From Lichenostomus cassidix (lineage: Eukaryota; Chordata; Aves; Passeriformes; Meliphagidae), in contig CM039211.1 of assembly GCA_008360975.2 (NCBI GenBank), positions 638,038 to 702,037 on the forward strand: DNA of 64,000 nucleotides, read 5' to 3'. The translations under genes were made by a program, and so were the position numbers. Under the pieces are notes generated by a model that worked only from the letters and a program-made list of their open reading frames with translations, made no database searches and was not told the origin of the DNA. Of this stretch, positions 57,565 to 64,000 are shown piece after piece (within the stretch, counting starts at the first letter, position 1; each line of letters begins with the position of its first letter).

Positions 57565-58922
57565 TTCGGGATCTGGAGAGCCAAGGGGTGGTCAGCAAGG
57601 CTCACTCACCCTTTAACAGCCCTATATGGCCAGTGCGTAAGTCCAGTGAAGAATGGAGACTGACGGTGGATTACCGTGGCCTGAATGAAGTCACACCACC
57701 ACTGAGTGCTGCTGTACCGGACATGTTGGAACTTCAGTATGAGCTGGAATCCAAGGAAGCAAAGTGGTATGCGACCATTGATATTGCCAATGCCTTTTTC
57801 TCCATTCCTCTGGCAGCAGAGTGCAGGCCTCAGTTTGCTTTCACCTGGAGGGGTGTGCAGTACACATGGAACCGACTGCCCCAGGGGTGGAAGCACAGTC
57901 CCACCATCTGCCATGGACTGATCCAGGCTGCACTGGAAAAGGGTGAGGCTCCAGAACATCTGCAGTATATTGATGACATCATTGTGTGGGGGGACACAGC
58001 AATGGAAGTATTTGGGAAAGGAGAGAAAATCATCAGAATTCTCCTGGAAGCCGGTTTCGCCATCAAGAAGAGCAAAGTCAAGGGACCTGCCCGAGAGATC
58101 CAGTTCCTGGGAGTAAAGTGGCAAGACGGACGGCGTCAGATTCCTTCTGAGGTCATCAATAAGATCATCACGATGTCTCCACCAACCAACAAAAAGGAGA
58201 CACAAGCCTTCCTAGGCGCCATAGGCTTTTGGAGAATGCACATCCCTGAGTACAGCCAGATTGTGAGTCCTCTCTACCTCATCACCCGCAAGAAGAACGA
58301 TTTCCACTGGGGCCCTGAACAGCAGCAAGCCTTCACCCAGATCAAACAGGAGATCGCTCATGCGGTAGCCCTGGGACCAGTCAGGACAGGACCAGAGGTA
58401 AAGAATGTGCTTTACTCTGCATCCGGGAGCCATGGTCTGTCCTGGAGCCTTTGGCAGAAGGTGCCTGGTGAGACCCGAGGTCGACCACTGGGATTCTGGA
58501 GTCGAAGTTACAGAGGGTCTGAAGTCAACTACACTCCCACCGAGAAAGAAATCTTGGCAGCTTACGAAGGAGTTCAAGCCGCCTCAGAGGTGATCGGCAC
58601 AGAAACACAACTTCTCCTTGCACCCCGACTGCCAGTGCTGGGGTGGATGTTCAAGGGAAGGGTTCCCTCTACCCACCATGCCACTGATGCCACATGGAGC
58701 AAATGGATTGCTCTCATCACACAGCGCGCCCGTATTGGAAACCCGAATCGCCCTGGGATTCTGGAAATCATAACAAACTGGCCTGAAGGTGAGACTTTTA
58801 AATTATCTTCAGAAGAAGCAGAGGAGCAAGTAGCACGTGCTGAGGAAGCACCCCGTATAACGAGCTGCCGGAGAGTGAAAGACGCTATGCCCTCTTCACC
58901 GATGGGTCCTGCCGAATTGTAG
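57561..58922 (+). pseudogene. pol: Reverse transcriptase and start of RNase H (pol part 1, frame-shifted)
   Basis: An open frame of 453 codons, in the -1 frame relative to pro. It contains the RT palm with the first Asp in the DIANAFFSIP segment, LPQGWKHSP, and the catalytic YIDD at 57966-57977, then the thumb and connection. The apparent ATG at 57561 overlaps the pro stop and is probably incidental. Near 58851-58856 (a run of C) the sense of the RNase H N-terminus moves to another frame, so the last ~20 codons before the stop at 58920 are out-of-frame tail. A single-base loss is the simplest cause. Confidence 0.82.
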
Positions 58923-60250
58923 GCGCAGATCGGAGATGGAAAGCTGCAGTATGGAGCCCCACACGACAAGCTGTACAGGCTACCGAGGGACAAGGTGGAT
59001 CGAGTCAGGTCGCAGAGCTTAAAGCCATCCAACTGGCTTTGGATATTGCCGAACGAGAGAAATGGCCAAGGCTTTATCTCTACACCGACTCTTGGATGGT
59101 AGCCCATGCACTGTGGGGATGGTTAGATCGCTGGAGAAAGGCTAACTGGCAGCGCAGAGGAAAACCCATCTGGGCCGCTGAGATTTGGCAGGACATCGCC
59201 GCCCGGGCAGAAAAGCTGACCGTGAAAGTTCGACACGTGGATGCACATGTACCTCAGAGTCGGGCTAATGAAGAGCATCGTAACAACGAGCAGGTGGACC
59301 GAGCTGCCAAGGTGGAAGTGTCACAGGTGGATCTGGACTGGCAGCACAAAGGAGCATTATTTCTAGCTCGTTGGGCCCATGATGCCTCTGGTCATCAAGG
59401 GAGAGATGCGACATACAGGTGGGCTCGTGACCGAGGGGTGGACTTGACCATGGACAGCATCTCACAGGTCATCCACAGCTGTGAGACTTGCGCTGCAATC
59501 AAACAGGCCAAGCGGGTGAAGCCTCTGTGGTATGGTGGACGATGGTCGAAGTACAGGTATGGGGAAGTATGGCAAGTTGACTACATCACACTTCCCCAAA
59601 CGCGCCAAGGAAAGCGCTACGTGTTGACCATGGTGGAAGCAACCACAGGATGGTTAGAGACCTACCCTGTGCCTCATGCTACTGCCCGGAACACCATCTT
59701 GGGTCTGGAAAAGCAAGTCCTGTGGAGACATGGTACCCCTGAGAGAATCGAGTCTGACAATGGAACCCATTTCAAGAATGGCCTCATTAGCACCTGGGCT
59801 AGAGAACACGGAATTGAATGGATATACCACATCCCCTATCATGCACCAGCTGCTGGGAAAGTTGAACGGTGCAACGGAATACTTAAGACAACTTTGAAGG
59901 CACTTGGCGGGGGAACCTTCAAAAATTGGGAACTGAACTTAGCAAAGGCCACCTGGATGGTTAACACAAGGGGTTCTATCAATCGAGCCGGTCCTGCTGA
60001 GTCCGAACCTTTGCACACAGTGGATGGAGATAAAGTCCCTGTGGTACACGTAAGAGGTTTTTTAGGAAAGACTGTTTGGATTAGTCCCACCTCAGGCAAA
60101 GGCAAACCCATCCGTGGAGTGGTTTTTGCCCAAGGACCTGGTTATACTTGGTGGGTGATGAAGGCAGATGGGGAAACCTGTTGTGTACCACAAGGGGACC
60201 TTATCTTGAGTGAGAACTGTGTAGATGGTAATAGAATAAGGGGTGGATAA
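58856..60250 (+). pseudogene. pol: RNase H and integrase (pol part 2, separate frame)
   Basis: Open from about 58856 to TAA at 60248-60250, the last bases before the 3' LTR. The RNase H catalytic Asp is in FTDGSC at 58901 and another is in YTDSW at 59087. The integrase zinc finger has His codons at 59378 and 59393 and Cys codons at 59480 and 59489. The catalytic core has Asp at 59579, Asp at 59756 and Glu at 59864; the last two are 35 residues apart (D,DX35E). All key residues are present. It needs pol part 1 for expression but is cut from it by the frame break; no env frame follows. Confidence 0.85.
60231..60248 (+). promoter_or_regulatory. Short polypurine tract before the 3' LTR
   Basis: Purine-rich AGAATAAGGGGTGGAT overlaps the end of integrase. 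The old copies have AATAAGGGGTAGAA at the same place, which supports plus-strand priming here. Confidence 0.6.
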
Positions 60251-60762
60251 TGTCCTAGGTTGCAATATTGATGTAGTTAAGTATTCTATTACCACCAGCT
60301 GTGGGCCATTAGCTGCTATCACCCACTCCGGATGACAGGCAATGGGCCATCCTTAGCTATTATCACTTGCTAATGGCCCACCCCGCATGACAGGCAATGG
60401 GCCATCAGGGACCCACCGTGTGACTCGTGGACTTATCTCATCCCATTGTGAGATGCTCTGCCAAGGAGGGAGGAGCCAGGTGTTCCCACCTGGATATAAC
60501 CTGGCCTTGGAACTGCCTGAGCTAGCCCTGTCTACTGGGTTCCCAGAGGACCAGAGCTACTACTGGATCTTCAGCTGGAGGCTAGACCTTCACAGGATCA
60601 CCGCTTCAACTGGACTACTTCAGTTGGACTGCTACTACCACCCTAACAGGGTGTTAGGTTGTATCTGACTTTGTCAGTGCTTTTTCTTGTATTATTTCAC
60701 TTTTTTTTTTAATTTCAGTCTTGACTTGTGATCTCTCACTGGTTTGTTTCCAAACCAACACA
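60251..60762 (+). repeat. 3' LTR (512 bp)
   Basis: Same length and, as far as I can read, same sequence as the 5' LTR (constant offset 5,359, no indels). It is followed by the CCATG duplication at 60763-60767. Confidence 0.92.
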
Positions 60763-60767
60763 CCATG

Positions 60768-61969
60768 GTACTCACTGTTTCTTCCATGTAATTCCACATC
60801 ATCATCACTAAAGCAGGGTGTGCTCTGGTGGTGCATGTCGTGTCAGTTTCAGTCACATCATTGGGGTACATTTTACCATGTCAGGGCTCCTAATTGTTTG
60901 GTCATGGGAGAATATGATCTCTATCACTCAGTTCTCTCAGTTCCCTCAGGCATTGAATCCTTTTGTCCATGGTCTTCCAGAGGTTTAGCTGCAGCTGGAG
61001 ATCTTCTCAGCACAGCTATCTTTCCTTCACGCTTCTTAAAAGCCATGTCCACAGGCTGAGATCTTCAGGCCCCCTTGTCATCCCTTGGTCAATACTTAAA
61101 TCAAGGGACAGGTACCCCAAATGTCTCGCTTCAGTGCCATCCAGAATTGTGCCATCACCTGCAGCATCCCAGATTCGGAACATACAATTTAATAGAGTTT
61201 CATCAGGCTGTAGGGTGAAATCTTTAGTCAAGGTATGAAGGCTTTCTATGGACAGGACAGGAATCTATTGTATTCCAATGATTTCTGGCTCAGATAGCTG
61301 CGCTAGCTGTGAAGGTCCTGGCTGCCCATCATCACCCACTGAGTGAATGGATTTGGTTTTATGTTTCCTTCTCTGAACAGGGGCAGTTATTATTAGTTTC
61401 AGCTCCCCACCTGTTTTAGCTCCACCTGCAGTGATTGGGGTGTCTGCTGACTTATTCTCTTGCCCCTCTGGCTGTATCTTCTGCCCTACAGTATCTAGCA
61501 GCATAAGGTAAGCGTTAGCCAGGGCCCAGCACATTGCAATGAGCTTCTTTCCATTAGAGTTGTTAATGCAGTTTTTCTTCAGACACTTCCCCACTTTGGC
61601 TAGATTCTGAATTTCTTCAGTATGGAGGTTCCAAGCTACTGGGTCAGAAAATTGATTCAGGGTCTTGCCTAGGTCGCCTCATACTCCACACCACTTAGAA
61701 TTTTCCACAACTGGGGCAGGTATCTGGGCAATCCCTCTGGAAATCTCAGCTCTTATTTTAGACAAGCTGGTCCCTGCATAGAGGAGCCCTGCTTGATAAC
61801 ATAACTAGAAGTTGTTATCTTTGATATCCAGGGGAAACTGAACATTTGGAAAGGTTCATGTGCCAGATCTGAAGGGGAAGAAGGAGATGAAGGGCTGGGA
61901 ATTATCATGCCCTGCATTTCCCCGAACTGGGGGTAATTGCTAATACATCCTATGTTTTTACCCTAACTG
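60768..61969 (-). mobile_element. Degraded ERVL-like provirus, unit 5, right part (gag)
   Basis: Resumes the old Gag where it was split: capsid-like segment 61016-61231 and N-terminal segment 61265-61594 on the minus strand, with stops and substitutions. The N-terminal segment (VGKCLKKNC type) differs from that of the young Gag. Confidence 0.78.
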
Positions 61970-62698
61970 GGTGTAATTGTTATTACATCCCAAAACAAAA
62001 CTACCAAGGCCAGAATGCCAATTACCACTCACAAGAGCAAAACAAAGGACAGCACAAAATGGGAAAACTGAAGACCTTTGTCTGAAATCACCCGCAATTT
62101 TATTCTCGGTCAAATTCCCATTTCGGCCCTTCAAATGTTTCAAGGCAGCAGTCAGCAACACTGGAATAGTGTAAAATGTCAGAGGCATGAGTGATGCACA
62201 GCTTTCTCAGAATTCCTGGCTGACATAGAAGTATCTGTACACATAACAAACAGATGGAAATTAGCCGTGAGCAGGAGGAAGTGGTGCTTTCTGCGGGGTC
62301 TTGTCAGAGCTGCTGGCGCTCGGCAGAGGAACGGGGCGCCTTCCCTTCCCAACCCTGTGAAATGGCTTTGGAGTCCTTGGGGTGCTGTGATCTCCAGCCA
62401 CAGGGAGAAAAGAGAGACACAGCAAACACTCCATTCTGATTTTTCCCCCACACTTTTCACCTCCGGTAAAATTCCATTTGCTTTAACACATTCGTGAGGA
62501 AACCGAGGCAGGCTGGAGCCACGGAGGAAATGAACACCAGGGATTCCAAGATTTCAGCCTCGCTCTCCTCACACGGGATGCAGCACTCAGCGACACGGCC
62601 GGGCTGGCAAGGCGCTGTCAGGCCATCAGTCGGTCCCCCGCCGCTGGGACAGGAGGGCCACCAGCGCTGCCCGAGTGTCGCTGCAGGGAGGAGCTCCC
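61970..62698. other. Upstream region of unit 6 gene, no gene recognised
   Basis: Same conserved upstream block as in the other units, with small private differences (for example ggaaattagccg near 62257). Confidence 0.5.
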
Positions 62699-63308
62699 GC
62701 CCTGAGGGGCCGTGAGGGGCCTGGCCTGGCCCCGCCCCTTCTCGCCTGGCCCCGCCTCTCTGCTGTGGCCCCGCCCCTTCCCTTGGCACCGCCCCTTCCC
62801 GCCTGGCCCCGCCCCTTCTCGCCGTGGCACCCAAACCGCCCCGAAGCTGCGGCTCCGCCCCCGAGCGCCGCCGACACCTCTCATTGGCTGCCGGCGTCCC
62901 CTCGCGCCCAACGCCACCTCCCCTTGCCTCGAGCCGTCGCCTCGTGCCCAACGCGCTCTCTCTCCCATTGGCTGCACCTGCCGCTGTTGTTGTTATTGCT
63001 GTTAGAGTAAACAGCAGCGGGCGGCTGGCGCCTGTCACCTGTCGCGTCGGTCACCTCTGCCAGCCTCTGCCAGCCTCTGCCAGCCTCTGCGAGCCTCTGC
63101 CAGACTCTGCCAGCCTCTGCCAGCCTCTGCCAGACTCTGCCAGCCTCTGCCAGACTCTGCCAGACTCTGCCAGACTCTGCGAGCCCTTCTTTTCTCCTCC
63201 TACCCCTTGTCACCTCTTGCCACCTGTCCCCTGTCCCCTGTCCCCTGTCCCCTGTCCCCGGACACTTGCCGGAGCTCGATCGTCGCTCGCTCGGTCCCTG
63301 CCCGGACC
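62699..63308 (+). promoter_or_regulatory. Promoter of unit 6 CDC25 gene
   Basis: About five GC boxes lie from 62728 to 62815, two of them degraded (ccgcctct, caccgcccc). Inverted CCAAT boxes are at 62883-62887 and 62967-62971 and GTAAACA at 63007-63013. About thirteen 10-bp repeats fill 63055-63184. Confidence 0.65.
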
Positions 63309-64000
63309 ATGTCACTGTGCGGCGGCCGCGGGCTGCCCGGGCTGCTGGCCATCTCGCCGCTGCCCTCGCCGGGCACGGCCCCGCTCACGCCGCTGGCGCT
63401 GGACAGGTGAGGGGGTGGCCGGGGGCCGGAGGGCTGCGGGAGCTTTGGCCACCCGCCCCACGCGGGACTCGCCCCACGGGACACGGCTGCCCCTTTGCGC
63501 GGCTCGGGGCTCGGCGCTGGGGCTCGGACGTGCCTTTGCAAAGGGGGCTCGGACGCTTTTGGGATGCCCTCCTTCGGCTCGTGCCCCCGCCCCAGGGCCA
63601 GGGGAGCGAGGGGCCAGGGACAGCCGGGCCACTGACACATGCCCGTCCCGACCGCCCGCAGGCACAGCCCCAAGAGGCGCTACAGGGGGCTGCCCATCCC
63701 GCTGCTGTGGGACACGCCGTCCCCGGAGCCGGTGGCCTCGCACTGTCGCCGGGACTCCATCTCCTCGCAGCCCACGCGTGCAGGTGAGGGATGGCGCTGC
63801 TCCGCCCCACAACCGTCGCCAACCGCCCCTTGGCGGGCCTGGCGTCGTGCAGGGAGTGCCGGACAGCGGGCAGGGATGTGGCGGGGGGCTTGGCCGAGGG
63901 GCTGGAGGTGGGGGAGCCTGTGCGGGAGCGATGGGCGGGAGCCCAAAACCGCACTCGCCGGGGCTCAGCCAGGAGCCGCTCCGGCGGGGACCGTGCTCGG
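63309..64000 (+). CDS. CDC25A-like: CDC25-like phosphatase, unit 6, exons 1-2 (cut by window end)
   Basis: Exons 63309-63406 and 63662-63783 match exons 1 and 2 of the other copies with the same GT-AG borders; the rest is intron 2 to the window edge. Gly11 places it with units 4 and 5. It shares with unit 5 the intron 2 version lacking one gggctggcgag duplicate (near 63898). The rest of the gene is outside the window. Confidence 0.85.

Larger units (their letters stand above)
54892..60762 (+). mobile_element. Full-length young ERVL-like provirus nested in the old ERV
   Basis: A 5,871-bp element: 512-bp LTR, tRNA-Lys-type primer site, gag, pro, RT/RNase H, integrase, short purine tract, 512-bp LTR. 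There is no env; integrase stops at the 3' LTR border. The RT region (AAVPD, ANAFFSIP, YIDD), lack of env and 5-bp duplication fit class III (ERVL) elements as I know them. It lies on the plus strand, antisense to the old relative it interrupts. The LTRs show no difference on reading, so insertion is recent. Two frame breaks in pro-pol mean it is unlikely to be autonomous as assembled. Confidence 0.9.
1..64000. repeat. Head-to-tail tandem array of ~12.8-kb CDC25-ERV units
   Basis: The same ordered block (CpG-rich promoter, 12-exon CDC25-like gene, 3' flank, antisense degraded ERV) recurs along the window. Start codons lie at 10577, 23376, 31751, 44569 and 63309. Spacing is 12,799 between units 2 and 3 and about 12,818 between units 4 and 5. 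The 3-to-4 spacing is short (8,375) because a 500-N gap stands in for several kilobases. The 5-to-6 spacing is long (18,740) because of a nested provirus. Units 2 and 3 sit in one gap-free contig (8159-30119) and units 4-6 in another (30620-64000), so tandem arrangement is supported inside contigs; order across the gaps is not. Confidence 0.95.

Noticed and set aside
60200..60762. Search for an env gene after integrase
   Set aside because: Integrase stops at 60250 and the 3' LTR begins at 60251, leaving no room; no env-like frame is present elsewhere in the element.
1..64000. Bacterial-type features (operons, CRISPR arrays) and tRNA or rRNA genes
   Set aside because: Spliced vertebrate-type genes and ERVs fill the window. 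The regular repeats are microsatellites, a promoter VNTR and 3' UTR repeats without unique spacers, and no cloverleaf or rRNA sequence was recognised.

Overview
The window is vertebrate nuclear DNA, most likely from a bird and probably a songbird. The clues are compact GC-rich genes with short GT-AG introns, CpG-rich promoters and several layers of ERVL-like endogenous retrovirus. The species is an inference; nothing in the window names it.

The framework is a head-to-tail tandem array with a unit of about 12.8 kb. Each unit carries a 12-exon gene for a CDC25-family dual-specificity phosphatase (closest by eye to CDC25A, M-phase inducer phosphatase 1). A 3' flank and a degraded ERVL-like provirus on the opposite strand follow it. 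There are four complete gene copies (10577-14547, 23376-27346, 31751-35718, 44569-48528), the last five exons of a fifth (294-1781) and the first two exons of a sixth (63309 to the window end). All complete copies have the same splice structure, an open 452-residue coding frame and the CX5R catalytic loop. Each has a promoter with GC-box repeats, CCAAT boxes and a forkhead-type site, and a 3' UTR with 28-bp repeats and AATAAA.

Units differ mainly in repeats and insertions. Unit 1 has lost the start of its intergenic ERV and carries an LTR-like block there. Units 2 and 3 are nearly identical and lie on one contig at an exact 12,799-base spacing. Units 4-6 form a second sequence group. Unit 5 is about 5.9 kb longer because a full-length, very young ERVL-like provirus (54892-60762) has inserted into the gag region of the old antisense ERV. 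Its two 512-bp LTRs look identical and it is flanked by a 5-bp duplication. It has a tRNA-Lys-type primer site, gag, protease, RT/RNase H and integrase, no env, and two frame breaks in pro-pol. Its Gag begins with an unusual hydrophobic, potentially glycosylated membrane module that the old copies in this array lack.

Two 500-N scaffold gaps interrupt the array. The first (7659-8158) lies exactly at the site where the young provirus is inserted in unit 5, so it may hide a second copy. The second (30120-30619) replaces about 4.9 kb of a unit. Copy number and order across the gaps are therefore provisional. The genes most likely act as a multicopy family of cell-cycle phosphatases activating CDK-cyclin complexes; the ERV layers are passengers that mark the history of the amplification.
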